Shown: one piece after another, positions 24,750-36,985 of the stretch
Layout: every line of letters starts with the position of its first letter
How positions within the stretch are numbered: position 1 is the first letter of the stretch
Assembly: GCA_963678705.1 (NCBI GenBank)
Contig: OY783212.1
Coordinates: 16,430,001 to 16,494,000 of the forward strand
Length of the DNA: 64,000 nucleotides
Direction: 5' to 3'
Origin: Panorpa germanica
Lineage: Eukaryota > Arthropoda > Insecta > Mecoptera > Panorpidae
The notes under the pieces: model-generated
Databases searched by the model: none
Told to the model about the DNA's origin: nothing
The model's input: the letters and a program-made list of their open reading frames with translations, nothing else
Position numbers and translations under genes: made by a program

Positions 24750-26146
24750 TCATTATTATTCAATTAATTATTTATCCTGGTGCTAAATATTTAATCCGGT
24801 ATAACCCATACCAAATGCAGAATAAACTCATCAAATGTTATATTATTCGAGCGCGCACATGCAAATAAATTATAAAACCTTGTATTTTAATTAATATAAA
24901 CAATAACAATAAAATGATTATTTTATTAGCGAGCGCTGTTGATTGTTCATTGCAAGTTTTCAATTTCCGGGTTACTCGTAATATGCATTGATACGAGTAT
25001 GTAGCTATCTATAAATATCAGTATGTATATGAGTATTATCGTTTCGAAAAATTGTTTCACACGCCACAGACGTAAATGAATATTCTTTCGGCATTACACC
25101 CTACTTTATCATCAAGCGATGTTGTGCGTATTGGAATTCGCTACACTACAGAACACGAGTTAAAAAGACTGAGCCCGAGTGAACGTTCACTTGTGTTCAG
25201 ACGTTTCATTCTTCGTTAATTCGCTATTCGCGGAGCGCGAATGAACGATTTAAGGTTAAAACTTTAAATTAAAACTAAAAACAGAGAGTGGAAATGGGGT
25301 TTTATCCATTTAGTAAATTTATATCTGTCATAATATGCCCGCTTCATTTAAAAATAATTGACGTGAATTCGTTTATACTCATAGTGTTGAATAAGATCAT
25401 TAAAACACAAAGTTGTACACAAGACGCGCAAATTGCATTTACATTTATCAAAGACAACCTTTGCAAGTACTGTAATTCTAATTAGAGCACTAAGACGCTA
25501 CTTAAAATATCAAATTCCGCGAAATACGTTGATCCGAGCTGAGCCCTGGTCGACGTCGTATGACTGTGCCAACAGAATCTAATTAAATCAAGATTGTAAA
25601 ATACTTGACTGATGCCCCTTTGTAGTGCTACAGCAGTGCTTCCCAATCTTCGGTATACTTACTAATAATATCCGTAAACAAATATCTGGTGTAACTTGAA
25701 TATTATTAAACCTGAAATTGATTTCAGCATATTATCTATATAAACATGAAATTGATTGATAAACCTGATTTTTTTAATAAAACGTAATAATTTCATTTAC
25801 AATAATCTAATGTTTATATAATATAACAAAAGGTACTTGTTATGTAAACAATTCTATCTAAATTACAACATTTTTTGTGATTTGTTTTATTGCTTTTCGT
25901 AAAATAAATTAACTCTTTTACGCATTAGCATACTCATAGAACTTTTTAAGAACGTTGTTTTATGGATTATGAAATCTTAAAAAGTTATGGGACAATAAAA
26001 TGCATAATAATAATGAACGAAAGAGCTACTCTTTCAAAATTAAGTAGAAATACGAGTAAGATAGCAAACGGATGATTATAAAAACTGGTTATGTGAACAA
26101 TTAACCTTGTTCAACAGCAAACCATACCGCAACAATTTGAAAACAG
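24750..26146. other. Non-coding stretch
   Basis: No gene is recognised. A CAGTGCTTCCCAATCTTC block at 25634 resembles a single hAT-type terminus, without a matching second end that I could find. Confidence 0.4.
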
Positions 26147-26154
26147 GCTAGGAC

Positions 26155-26352
26155 CAGGGCCGAATTTAGAGGTGTGGAGGCCCTGGGACAATGAAGGAGC
26201 GGAGGCCCCTAATTGTTTTCCGAATAAAAGGAACAATTTTTTTCCGTCAAGTCTTTCAACAATTTATTGCTTTTATCTTTATTATGAGGGCCCCTCTCTT
26301 GTGGAGGCCCTGGGGCAGTAGCCCCGCCTGTCCTTCCTCAAATCCGGGCCTG
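26155..26352. mobile_element. hAT-type MITE with perfect 8-bp target duplication
   Basis: The 198-bp element begins CAGGGCCGAATTTAGAGG and its right end, reversed, reads CAGGCCCGGATTTGAGGA. It is flanked by identical 8-bp duplications GCTAGGAC at 26147-26154 and 26353-26360. An 8-bp duplication with CAGGG termini is diagnostic of hAT transposons. Internal subterminal GGAGGCCC repeats occur near both ends. It has no transposase, so it depends on an autonomous hAT element elsewhere. A 75-codon frame crossing it is not a gene. The perfect duplication suggests a fairly recent insertion. Confidence 0.9.
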
Positions 26353-26360
26353 GCTAGGAC

Positions 26361-27401
26361 TGGCACATCTAAGAGACTACGCTATAGGACAATAGGATTT
26401 TACACCATCTGGCTTTAAATAATTCGCATTTGTTATTCGATTTCGTACGTTAAATAAAATAAAATGATACTCTAATGAGATACCAACTATTAAGGATTGA
26501 TCTTTGTTAGAGCTCGACGTTACTAGTATCTACTATTGTTGAAACCAGCGCAGACAGCGTTAACAGAGGCAGACGACCGCGACAGGCGCAAACTTGCTGC
26601 TGGCCTGATTGCTTTTCCTGTCGAGTTAAACAATGAAAGTGCGGAAATAGTTGGCAGACGTGACAGCTGTAGCAGACGAATATATTTGTATCACCATTAT
26701 TATTTTTAGCTAACAGTTTCATAAACTAGCTGCAAAACGAGATACAATACGAGTGTATTGTGATGTGAGCCGAATAAATTCATTATTGCTACATGCAATA
26801 AATTTAACCAAATAAGACAAAACCTACAACTTGACAATAACATTACCGACTTATATATTAATTTATGAATTTTTGTCATGGTGACTACACACTCAATCGC
26901 AATCCCGCGGATAGTTGCTTTCAATGGATGTCAAACATAAACTAAATAAGCAGCTTGCTCGTGGAAAATTCAAAGACTCACTCGCTTATCAAACTACCCT
27001 CGTATCACAAATATATCAATTTATTTTTTTGTTCATAGCGTTACGAATTCCGGGAAAACCTACAGCTAGTTGATTATGAGAATGTATCGGCGATGATAAG
27101 ATTCATTTCAGAGAAAAGTCATTGAAATAGCAATACCAAGTCAAACAAAATATTTAATTAAATAGAACTGTATAACAAAGATATCACTTTCGCACTCTTT
27201 GTGTTATTCAAAACGAAAGTGAAATTTAATTAATTTTGTTATTTGATCAGTCGATGTAGAGTGTAAGAAATTAACAAGTTAAATAAGAATATACAAAGAT
27301 ATAAAGTGTGGTAGATACACTCCGAGAAACGCAGTTACGTGTTATATGTATGTATTTTAATTCATTCAGTTAACTTAACATAAAACTAAACGTTTTGTGG
27401 C
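26361..27401. other. Non-coding stretch
   Basis: No gene or element is recognised. Short minus-strand frames (26507-26924) have no motif. Confidence 0.4.
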
Positions 27402-27560
27402 ATATTTTATGAAAAACTTACATTTATGCAAATTAACAAAATTGGAACTTTTAAGAATTAAAAAAAACTTAAGAAGACATTTTTCGGGATTCAAGTTTTA
27501 TAAACCTTCCTTAAAGTTCCTAATTTTTTAATTTGCATAAATGTGAGTTTTACAAAATAT
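27402..27560. repeat. Fold-back inverted repeat of about 159 bp
   Basis: The left arm, from about 27402, includes ACTTACATTTATGCAAATTA and a TTGGAACTTTTAAG block. The right arm, ending about 27560, reverses to ACTCACATTTATGCAAATTA and TTAGGAACTTTAAG. The arms are about 60-70 nt around a short centre near 27475-27490. This would form a long imperfect hairpin and is probably a small fold-back or MITE. A hairpin-RNA source is possible but unsupported. Confidence 0.7.
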
Positions 27561-27829
27561 CTACAGAATCTACAAAACTAAATATCTACTATATATAAAA
27601 TAATAAAATAGGACTTTTTTCTACCATGTTTTAAATAGGTCATTACTAAATTTTGCTTAGGGGTCCTAAAGTTTGACTTCATCACTAATCTAAAATTCGC
27701 GTTCCAAAAAATTATATTTTTTGTGTTACTTAATGTGTAACACGACATGAGAAGTAGGATGGTGTGTTAAAAAACCCCCCAAATTTGTGTAACGTAATTT
27801 ATGGTTGACCCTTTAAATTTAAGGTCAAT

Positions 27830-28510
27830 TCGATAAAAAAGAAACATATTTTCGAAAATTTTTATTAAAAAACAGTTATTATTTAATTATTTTTATAATA
27901 ACTAAATGATAAAATAACCTTTGAAGAACACTTTGTGAAATTTTCATAAATAAATATCAATAAATGAGGCATTGACAGCGAATCTCTGCAGATGTCACAA
28001 AAAAAAAGTAACATAGCGGTTCCACTCATAACTCATCACTGGATTTTCTGAAATCGAAAAACCAAAATGATTTCATTAGTTGATAAGTTTCTGCAGGTAA
28101 AACTGTCGAGTTTTTTTTCCTTTATACATTTTTCAATTTTTTACAGCAATTAGAATTCAAAATACCGATTTTTCATGAAAAAAATCAGAAACTTTGTTAT
28201 TTTTAAATACTTTAAATTAAAAAAAGAACTCGACAGCATTACCTCGGCATTTCTGTAAAGAAAAAGTGTGCAAAATTTCAAAAGGATCAGTCCAGTAGAT
28301 TTTGAGCTAGAGAGGGCACCGACTCTGAAAAATCTAAGTATGAGAAAAACGCGTTTAAAAGTTTCAAAGAAAGACTATACCAGACCAGAGAGGTAAAGAC
28401 TTAATACTTTATATCTCCGACAGTTTTACTCCAATCGACTTCAAATTTTCACACAATAAACTTCGTATGTTTTACATTAATATAAATTAATTAAAAAAAA
28501 ATTAAAAAAA
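27830..28510 (+). repeat. Family C dispersed repeat, copy 2
   Basis: This is the longer copy of the repeat also seen at 4255-4690, in the same orientation. It retains a middle portion and a region with TATATCTCCGACAGTTTTAC before the A-rich end that copy 1 lacks. It is non-coding and unclassified. Confidence 0.7.
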
Positions 28511-28519
28511 TAAATTCCC

Positions 28520-30745
28520 CTTCTTAAGTAAAACCTTTAATTACATAGATGTAAAGTAATATCCATGTTTTATATTTAACATAAGGGATGTTAATCTTAT
28601 AAAAAGCGAAAAAGAAGGTCAAGAGGATCAGATTCAATGGTACATTTCTGGTTAAATAGAAGGTTTTATATAAAAAGGTTTAAATTTCGCCTAAAAATAT
28701 TTCTTGGAAGCCAAGGTAAAAGTGTTCTGTAATTTATTTTATATTAAGTAAGTAACAAACACCTATAGTAACAGCCTGTATGATGTTTCCTTTTGAGCTC
28801 TTTCTGAAAATGAATAAATCATTTAAATTACTGCTTTTTTAAATGGATGTGAAACCCGCGCATAAATTAATTGCATAACGGTATCACAACGGCGTTCTAA
28901 AAGCCTGCTATTTTATGCGTATTAATTTATTCTTACAAAACCAATTTTCCATTATGAGAGATACTCATATACTTTCTGATGATATGTTGCTCCTATAAAA
29001 TAGAAGCAAATAAATTCACCATTAAGAAAACCACCATGTTCATCACGCACTGGTACATCACACACGTCACGCACATCCCACGCACTCCTCCCCTCCCCCC
29101 ACACTCATCACACCCTACACGTGCCGCGTTGTCTGCTACACCTGCACCGTCCGCTAAAGAAGTTATCTTTAGTTTATTTCTTGATTGATTTCTTCATATA
29201 AAGCTAAATGTTTTTTTGATGATGGTTCTCGTAGCGTAGTTGCCACAACTCACAAGCACAGTTCGTTAAGGAGGCTTCAAAGTCTGGAGGCATGGGTGTA
29301 CGCAGAAGATTTGACGAGGAGGGCAGAAAGTCGAAGTAAATTTTTCAAAGATGCTGGTAAAACAAAATCTCGCCTTAATTTGATATATTTTGTATTTTTT
29401 AGTTTTAAATGAAATAGTTAAATTACTTGATTATTTGTTAATTGTTTTATGTATTGTTGTCAATTCAATTGTCATGTCATATTCAAAAAGTTTGAACGTT
29501 CTGTTGTTTGTAAATCATTCTGAATATGGTTCTCAAATGAGCAACAGCCAAAACAACATAATAAGGGCAAACTAAATTAAATTTAGAATAATTATCTTTT
29601 GTATTATACATATATGTATTCTGTTATTTTAATTGTGTGTAATATAAGTATGTTAAAATAAAACCATTGCTAATTCACTTACTAAATAGCGTAGCCATTA
29701 TCGTCTGACCTACATTAAGTTTGAGTGCTTCTACCTACTCTCTAACTTCTACCTATTCTTACCTGTAAATATTATCTACTTATAAAATCCTGAAACTAAG
29801 TAACTAACTAACACTAAACTAAAGAATAATTATAATAACATTAAAACTACTTATTAATTAATCATCATTCCCCATATGTCACGAAGCAATGTTTTGCTTC
29901 TCACCACAAAATGCACCCGAAGAAAGTTCAGTGCAACGAACTGATGTGCGATCATATTATTTCAACGCCAATGGATGCTATTACCCGTAGACGCATTACA
30001 CCATTCGAGTGCAATGGCTTGTTGCCTTTTACCCTCGTTTCTTTGCCTCCTTAATTAACTATGATAGAGCGTACTGGCTGATTTATTATTCCAGGTACAA
30101 CTAGCGAATATTCGCCACAACAAGTTGAACTACCTGCAGTCACGCGACGCATTTTTTGTTCTATTCATAGCACTGCAGATATTTTGCCGTACCGTTAAGG
30201 GTCGGGCCAAGCCTCAAGAAGGGTCATTTGCATGGAGTACCTGTTAAAACAAGAAGCATTATCGAACGAAGCGTCGCGACGCGTCGTGACGTTGTGGGGT
30301 TGTGCTCAAAACTTCTGGGAATATCTGATTTACAAAATAGAAATATAGATAAGATACATGCAAAAAGCTATTTGCAGAAGTAACGTGAAGATGGCGTGAT
30401 AACATGAAATAACTCAACAAAGGGAACGTCAGATTGTCAAAAATATAAAACAAGAAAGTAAAATATTGTTGCAAAATATTTAAATAGGTTTTGTTTGAAT
30501 GGGGTTGAAGGTGCGGTGGAACGGTAGGACTGTGTGGGAGGCACCATGCCGAGCCAACATGTTAAATGAAAATTTAGATTAAAATATGACAACAAAATTA
30601 GGAAGATACTTTATAGTGAAGTATTATCAGTATAAACAAAGGTATTTACAGTTTGGCGCAGAAGCTAATATGTTTTTGTTTTGACAAATTCATGCTTTTT
30701 GTTTTTATGCAATCCTTGTGGGAACGATGCTCCTATCTCTTTGAT
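28520..30745. other. Non-coding stretch
   Basis: No gene is recognised. Frames of up to 75 codons between 28979 and 29575 lie close together on the plus strand but share no splice logic or motif. Confidence 0.4.
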
Positions 30746-30754
30746 TTGTCCAAA

Positions 30755-31075
30755 TAGTATTTGACATCTTGTTTTGCAAAATATGACAAACACGTTCCTT
30801 CAAAATACCTTCAGCTTCTGCTATCTCTTTAACCATGATTCGACGGTCGTCTAGCACCTCTTGGTAAACGTTTGAATATTACTAATTATAGTGGTTGCAA
30901 TTTTTGGCCTTCCCAAACATTCACAACAGGATGGCACGACACGTTTAAATTCACCTGCTCAACATTTTACGGTTTCAAATGATGGGGCAGAGTTCAGCGA
31001 CAGCAACAATCTCATTTTTAATTTGCATATACGGCTCAACATTGGATTTTTTTCATCTTTACAGACACGCTGACA
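30755..31075 (-). pseudogene. mariner-type transposase N-terminal remnant
   Basis: On the minus strand, a GRPKIATT segment (about 30888-30915) precedes, after a gap, the helix-turn-helix segment DDRRIMVKEIAEAEGIL followed by KERVCHILQNKM (about 30775-30850). These correspond to the second DNA-binding helix-turn-helix of mariner-family transposases, which binds the terminal inverted repeats. The frame is broken by shifts and stops, and the catalytic domain is absent. Upstream sequence to 31075 reads as further decayed N-terminal coding sequence. No terminal repeats or TA duplication were found, so this is a fragment. The subfamily is uncertain. Confidence 0.6.
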
Positions 31076-31079
31076 TCTA

Positions 31080-32505
31080 CTGACACAACACAACTAAACA
31101 TTTATTTTGGCTGCCATAAAGATTAGAATGTAAACTGTCGATCGATTCAACCTGATTTGGAAATATCTGAATTTAGTAAATTTAGTAACCAGGACACACT
31201 ACGTCCACCCGAATATTTATAATTATTAATTAATAAGACTATTTTAAACATTAAAGTAGAAGAGTGCGCCATGATAAAGTTAGATAATGAGAAACAACTT
31301 CAATGCATTCTACTGACTGTTTCACTTTAAGAGCACTCTAATACTGTTCGACAAAATAATGAATGAATAAACCCACCTCTTTTTTAAATTTAAATTGCAA
31401 ATATTACTCCAGTTTATTAATTCGCTTGATTATTACAAGGATTATGTTTAATTATTAAAATTGCTACTGGATTATTTGTAGTATTACATTCATTAGCACA
31501 TATTGATTTAGATAATTTATGGTAATTTAAAAACTGCTTTACGGTGAAAAATTATCAGGAGTATGGAAATTGGCATAGTACACAAGTGCTGTATGCTTGA
31601 GGATTGATTCTATGTAATCTTTGAATGTTGATAATTCGTTCATCAGACAAATGCAATATTAAGCGTTAGAGAATTTATCCAGTCAGTATTATTACAAGAA
31701 AAAGATGATTCTACTGCATCCAAACCAAGCGAGTGAGTCTGGGTCACATGAAAGCACTATAAATGAAACGACTTGTTGAGAAAGGGTTGCCTGATAAATG
31801 AAACCGGCTAAGAAAAGGTCCAGAACTCGAATAAGAAATAAAAAGCCTTAGAAAAAGGATACAGTGAATTATAGTAGAAAGAAAATTAATATAGTACTTT
31901 TGGCAAAAGGGAAAAGGCTTTAGTAAGATCCCTTAATGGATGGCATGACTCTGATCAGGGTCAGCCTTCATCCAGTACAGATCCAAGATGAAAATAATGT
32001 TTTTGCGTAGATATTTTATTAAGGTAGGACCCGGAAATACTGATATGTGGTGAAAATATGAAATGAAGGAACTAAATCCACTAGCGATGTGGCTTAGATG
32101 GGATGGAATCAGGAAATGAAGCGCTATAGGTGTTTCCAAAAGGTAGATGAACATTCGTAAAAGAAGTACATAGCCGTTTTATATTGGCATGAATATAAAT
32201 CAAACAGTAGACTACTATTTAAAATATGACATATTAAAAATAATGGCAAGGGATAACGAGGTCAATATTATTCCAGTGTTAACGTTTACGATTTTTGAGT
32301 TAAATGCACACCTGTACAAATTTTTCCACATTAAAATTAATAAAACACTACTTAAGAAACTCAAGAAACTAAAAAACCATAAAAACACTTTATACCAACC
32401 ACCCTTATTTTATAGTTCAAACCATCCACCGTCTAATACACAACCTCCCAATAGGCAAATAGAAACTCAATTGTTATAGATTCTCTCCCACATCGGTATT
32501 TTACT
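31080..32505. other. Non-coding stretch
   Basis: No gene is recognised. A 96-codon plus frame at 32189-32479, just upstream of the LINE remnant, is rich in Asn, Lys and Pro and might be decayed LINE sequence, but I see no diagnostic motif. Confidence 0.4.
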
Positions 32506-32509
32506 AAAT

Positions 32510-33062
32510 TAACAATTTGACAATTGTGCTAAAGAAGCAATTCATTCAAGGCGCATTCCAGAAGAAGCAACTATAACATACTCAGACTTAAAGAACAAAA
32601 TTCAAAGTGTAATAAATTGTTCATGGCAGCATGAATAGAACGAAGAAACTGATAATAAATTTAAAAAAGTGAAGCGATCAATTTGGACTAAATAGAAGGC
32701 TGAAAGTAGTAATATAGTAGACTCATGATAGGTCATACAAATCTCACTCACACCTACTTATTTAAAAGAGAACCACAACAAATCTGTGAACAATATAACA
32801 ACCCACTAATAGTAAAGCATGTTATTCTCCGATACTCCAGGTACTCCTCGTACAGACAAGGCTGTAATATGCCTGAGGAATATAGGCAGATATTTAAAAT
32901 CAAGGAAAGTCTGAAAAACCTTACTGACTTTATCAATGTAACAAATTTACTCTGCTTATTTTAAATACTCATACTCGTGCCTATAACTTGTATATATTGT
33001 TTTTAGAGCTAATAACTGTTCAAAGTTGAAGCTCTTAAATAAATATTAAAAAAAATAATTAG
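32510..33062 (+). mobile_element. I-like LINE 3' end remnant
   Basis: From about 32514 one reads CAKEAIHSRRIPEEATITYS, the end of an RNase H-type domain with its post-domain linker. After stops come IGHTNLTHTYLFKRE (with a frameshift), then CEQYNNPLIVKHVILRYSRY and a C-terminal tail ending in TNLLCLF (stop near 32962). The order IGH..LTH..L, then C..C..PL.V.HIL..C, is the C-terminal signature of RNase H-bearing LINEs such as the I group. One zinc-binding Cys of the usual pattern is replaced. A short A-rich tract near 33045-33060 marks the 3' end. Internal stops make it a pseudogene. The 5' part is missing or unrecognisable. Confidence 0.65.
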
Positions 33063-33064
33063 TA

Positions 33065-34609
33065 ATTCGTCATTAATTCAATGGAATTAATTTGGCTGCC
33101 ACTCTTGACTACACATCCCTAATTAACGTATTTGATAAAGTTAAAGTTAGAAGCATCAACTATAGTACATTGTTGTACTTGATATCATTATTTTAAAGTA
33201 TGTAGGAAATAAAAACAGTATTCATAGATTTTGTGCAGTTCTTTTGTAAATCACAATCGAAGATTATTTTGTAGAAAAAGTAGTTAAGGGGCGGCATTTC
33301 GAAGACTTGCATCATACGGAGAAGATCGTTCGCACGGCGCTGGATTCAATCATTCCACAGCACGTGCTGTGCCCTACTTTTTTATTAAAAGTAAATAAGG
33401 AACAAATTCCCGAGAGTTTCGTTTCGTAAAATCTAATCCAATCTCGTGTTACGTGATTGATACCAAGAAATGACACAAGCATATACAAGGGTAGAAAATA
33501 AAATTGAAAGAGACACTGAATAACATTGTAAACATCCCTTGTATCAGAGGTAAGTTGACCGGACTTAAATGGACAGTAAAAAAAAAGTTTAGAAACAAAT
33601 TTAGTTACCCTAACCTCCAAAACGATACTGTTGGTCGATATTGCGTCGGTATCGGCGTCGGTCTACACTGCGATCAATTTAACACAAGTGCTATTTGTTT
33701 TATGCCTAGAGGGGTATGTTATTTTATTATTTCATCTCAGGCAGAGTTCCTATACGACGGGTATTACAAGATGTATAAATATGAAAAAGAATAATTTTAA
33801 ATCTCATCTTATTTGAAAACAGATTTTTTTAACAGTTACGTACTTCAAAGTATACATGTTTATTTATTATTATGTTCATCCAGTAAAACAAAGATTGTCA
33901 AACTGGGTGATCGAGACATCGAAACGCAACAAATTCACGTCCATGACGTCGTAAAATAAATGAGGTAGACTGTCGAATTGTCTGGTAACTTCACTCTTAT
34001 TACAACTCAATATAAAAGTTAACACATTCAGTTTATATATGTAATTTACTCGTTTATTTCACGATGAATTGTTCCATAAACTCAAATGAGGAACATTTTT
34101 GGCCGGGGTGAATATAAATTTTCAATTCAGTTTGATTGTCCAGTATCTGTAGCTGCAGTTGTATCGTTATGATTGCAGGCGCATTACCATTTTATCGCTT
34201 GACCTACAAACCCCACTCGGGACATCTGCACCCTTAGCACTATCATATCTGCCAGCCTGACTGGGACGGCTTGGCGGGAGAAGGGGTGGTGTCAGTAGAG
34301 GGACTCGTACACGACTGACAAAACAAAAAACAGAATAAACAACTAGGGGTAGTGCCTAGCGCCTGATACCATGCTGGGTGTCATGCAGAAATGACGTCGA
34401 TGCAATATGCTGTTCTCCCTTGACGTCACGAGGGGGTAGACGGTGGGGTAGTGATCTGTTTTGTTGGGACCTGTCAGAAACACTTGCCAAAGAAACTATT
34501 GACGTCATCAGTATTCTATGTCACGTGGCTTTAGCAACGTGGAGTATTAATTGATTCTTTTTGACGCTGTGCTTTCGTGATCGATTCCCGGAAACTAGTT
34601 TTTAAACCA
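33065..34609. other. Non-coding stretch with GC-richer 3' part
   Basis: No exon is recognised. From about 34190 to 34560 the base composition becomes less AT-rich and holds the CRE-type cluster described separately. Frames at 33312-33816 on both strands overlap and have no motif. Confidence 0.4.
34392..34527. promoter_or_regulatory. Cluster of CRE/ATF-type palindromes
   Basis: TGACGTCG lies at 34392, and perfect TGACGTCA palindromes lie at 34421-34428 and 34500-34507. A TCACGTGG E-box-type site follows near 34521. The perfect octamer is the consensus for CREB/ATF bZIP dimers. Three TGACGTC cores in about 116 bp of AT-rich DNA is unlikely by chance, and the segment is locally GC-richer. No gene start is identifiable nearby, so an enhancer or promoter role is inference. 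Confidence 0.35.
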
Positions 34610-34695
34610 ATCAACAATCATTTTGATAACAACAAATCTCTGAAAATATAGCGCTGATCCAGAGGTGGAACTCTAATCATAGCAACTTGGTGTGA
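34610..34695 (-). repeat. Family B fragment
   Basis: The reverse strand carries CTGGATCAGCGCTATATTTT, CAGAGATTTG and TTGTTATCAA, the conserved family B body. The head with the B-box is absent. Confidence 0.5.
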
Positions 34696-35293
34696 AGCAT
34701 AAATGTTCTGTGCCACTGAGTTGTTTTTATCTGTTAATAACACATAGTTTTTTCATGGAATAGATATAAGTACATTGTATACAAAGCGAATGCTTTTTGC
34801 AAACGTTATATAATAGCGCTAAATAATGGCCGACAACTTATTGTTCGTTCTGACAGCGTTCGCTGATTTTATTGTCACAAAAAAACAACAGTTTATTAAA
34901 CTCTTGCTAAATCAGCCATTCAATTCATTCTGGTACTCCTAATGTACTCTTTTTACAATCAATTGCACAAGCGTCCCGCCGACTTGCCGACCCGTGCCAA
35001 GTAAGGCAAAGCGAAACGGAAGCGAAACACTGGAGAAAGTAATAACAGTCATCATTAATTTAACAATGTTCCATGTCATTAATAATGAGAAATATCCGGG
35101 GGAGTTGCAGGGGTGCGGGGATTCTCATAACACTGAAGCTGTTCTAAAAAAAATGTTGAGAAGAATAAAACTTCTATTACATTTCGAAGAAGATATTTCA
35201 TTTCCATCAGTGTCATTTTATATAATATTCATCATCAAAATATTGCAGAACTCTATTACATTCCACAACCACCATCACTCCCACTGCCCTTCT

Positions 35294-35317
35294 CATTCCC
35301 ATTCCCATTCCCATTCC
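35294..35317 (+). repeat. Short CATTCC tandem repeat
   Basis: This is about four copies of the hexamer CATTCC. It produces the Gly-Met and His-Ser runs in the overlapping frames, which are therefore not treated as genes. Confidence 0.8.
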
Positions 35318-35664
35318 TGATGTTTCCAACCGTCGACCCCTGTTAAAATCAATACCACCGTATTCGGTATACAGGAAGTTAAAGCCACAACTTCTACAAA
35401 AACCTTTCCAAACTGGTCCACATTCCACTTAACAAAGTCCACAAACTACTCCTCCCACTGCCCCTTACTCCTTCTTCTTACCAACCCAATCATTTTTATC
35501 ATCATCTAATTATTAGTTATAACTTCTCCATCCCCCCTCTCCCATTACCGAGTTATTAATTAATATCTCTTTCAACTTACTTACCCTTTTCTAAATTAAC
35601 CCCTCCCCCGTTTTATTCTCTCGGCGTCCATTGGAAAAAGTTACAAACCTAATTCGTTTAATGA

Positions 35665-36234
35665 TTATCGAATTGAGACATCGCTTTTATTGAATTTGAA
35701 GTGGAGGCAGAGAGGAGGCGCAGGCGGATGCATGAATGTTGAAGGAAATAGCAATTTAGGAAGACAGTGTTGCCAGACGTTGTTGGAAGAATTTAATAAC
35801 AATGAACAAAAAGAAAGACACGGAGTAATACGAGAATGCAATAAAAGCTCCACGGTGGCCCAATGGGAATGTTCATTAAAACTTAAGACATTCTTTGTTA
35901 ATAAAATGTCCGTAGCCCAAGAGGCTAATTGTAAATATTTTAATGTTTTATATGAGAGAACCGATACGAGAATTATAAACACAGCAAAACGAAAATTAGA
36001 AAATATAGCGAAACTGTTCATATCACAATACGTTTCTTCTACCATTAATAAATGAAGACAGTCACCCCGGGACGGCTGTACACTTGTCTGCTTAATAAAG
36101 TGGATCCATAAAGGAAATGAAGCATGCAAAAGTACAGCCCTGCTCTTCATGTTATAGTATTCACTCCTGAACATTTTTCGAGGTGATTGTCTACTTTTTA
36201 AGAATACGTATTGCAATCCATTGCTGGCGTACAT
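35665..36234 (-). CDS. Unidentified 189-codon open frame
   Basis: This is the second-longest uninterrupted frame in the window, on the minus strand. It overlaps an antisense 121-codon frame at 35690-36055. I recognise no domain. The predicted product is hydrophobic in its middle, with one segment (around residues 83-98, FAVFIILVSVLSYKTL) that could span a membrane, and a Pro-rich stretch near the C-terminus. There is no signal peptide at the start, no flanking splice signal that I can support, and no repeat relationship to other parts of the window. At this AT content a frame this long is unusual by chance, but local composition is less AT-rich than average. It may be a decayed element, a fortuitous frame or a real small gene. 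Confidence 0.15.
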   Translation of the reverse strand: MYASNGLQYVFLKSRQSPRKMFRSEYYNMKSRAVLLHASFPLWIHFIKQTSVQPSRGDCLHLLMVEETYCDMNSFAIFSNFRFAVFIILVSVLSYKTLKYLQLASWATDILLTKNVLSFNEHSHWATVELLLHSRITPCLSFCSLLLNSSNNVWQHCLPKLLFPSTFMHPPAPPLCLHFKFNKSDVSIR

Positions 36235-36985
36235 CTTTCTTCAAATGATTGTGAGGTCAATTATTACTAGGAATCGGATTCGTTCTTGGAAGGTCGCGAG
36301 ATTCTGCACTGCAAAAATGTGGCAAATTTCTAGAGGATTCAAATATATTTGTAGAGACGTCATAAAAATACTTGGATTTCACATGGACTGAAGGCAATTG
36401 TGACTAGATAAAAGAGATCTAAAAGAAAATATTTTGAAATGACATTTCCCTTATGTTTAGATAAAAATATCAATTTTTGGTAGTGACAGTACATAAAATT
36501 ACAAGCTTGGTATATTTTCTAGTTTGTCAAGATAACTGAGTTTGGGTTAAGAGCATTCAAATTAAGAGAGCAAATATATCTGAAAGTGTTTAATGCCACA
36601 TTTTCATTAGTTTCCAGTAGCATCAGTTCAGTGCTCCCACCGCTGTTTATCTGAGTGATTTTCCATCAAACAGCAATTCATACTTAAAGCAACACTGTAT
36701 TCCTTCTAGCAAATATTTATCACTTCTATTTCTTCCTCGTCAGAATCAATCGAGAATCGAACATCGAGATCGGGGATAATGTTTGGTTCAGTTCTAATTA
36801 TCACGTCGCTCAATTACTAACGCTAGCATGATGGAATGTTTACTCAGCCCTGAGATGTTGTCTTGTTATTTGCCGTCGCTGATGCTGATGTTGATGCTGA
36901 AGCTAAAGCTGATGGAAAACAGCCTGCCTGGCTGTCAGTTACAAATGAAAAAGGGGAGAGAGGAGATGTTTGGAGAAATACATTC

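Noticed and set aside
25625-25660. CAGTGCTTCCCAATCTTC as a hAT terminus
   Set aside because: No matching inverted end or 8-bp duplication was found, so it is only a possible lone end.
29745-29785. AG|GTAAGA on the minus strand
   Set aside because: The upstream sequence is not pyrimidine-rich and the donor is weaker.
34570-34600. GATCGATTCCC as part of a tRNA gene
   Set aside because: No A-box, acceptor stem or cloverleaf can be drawn around it.
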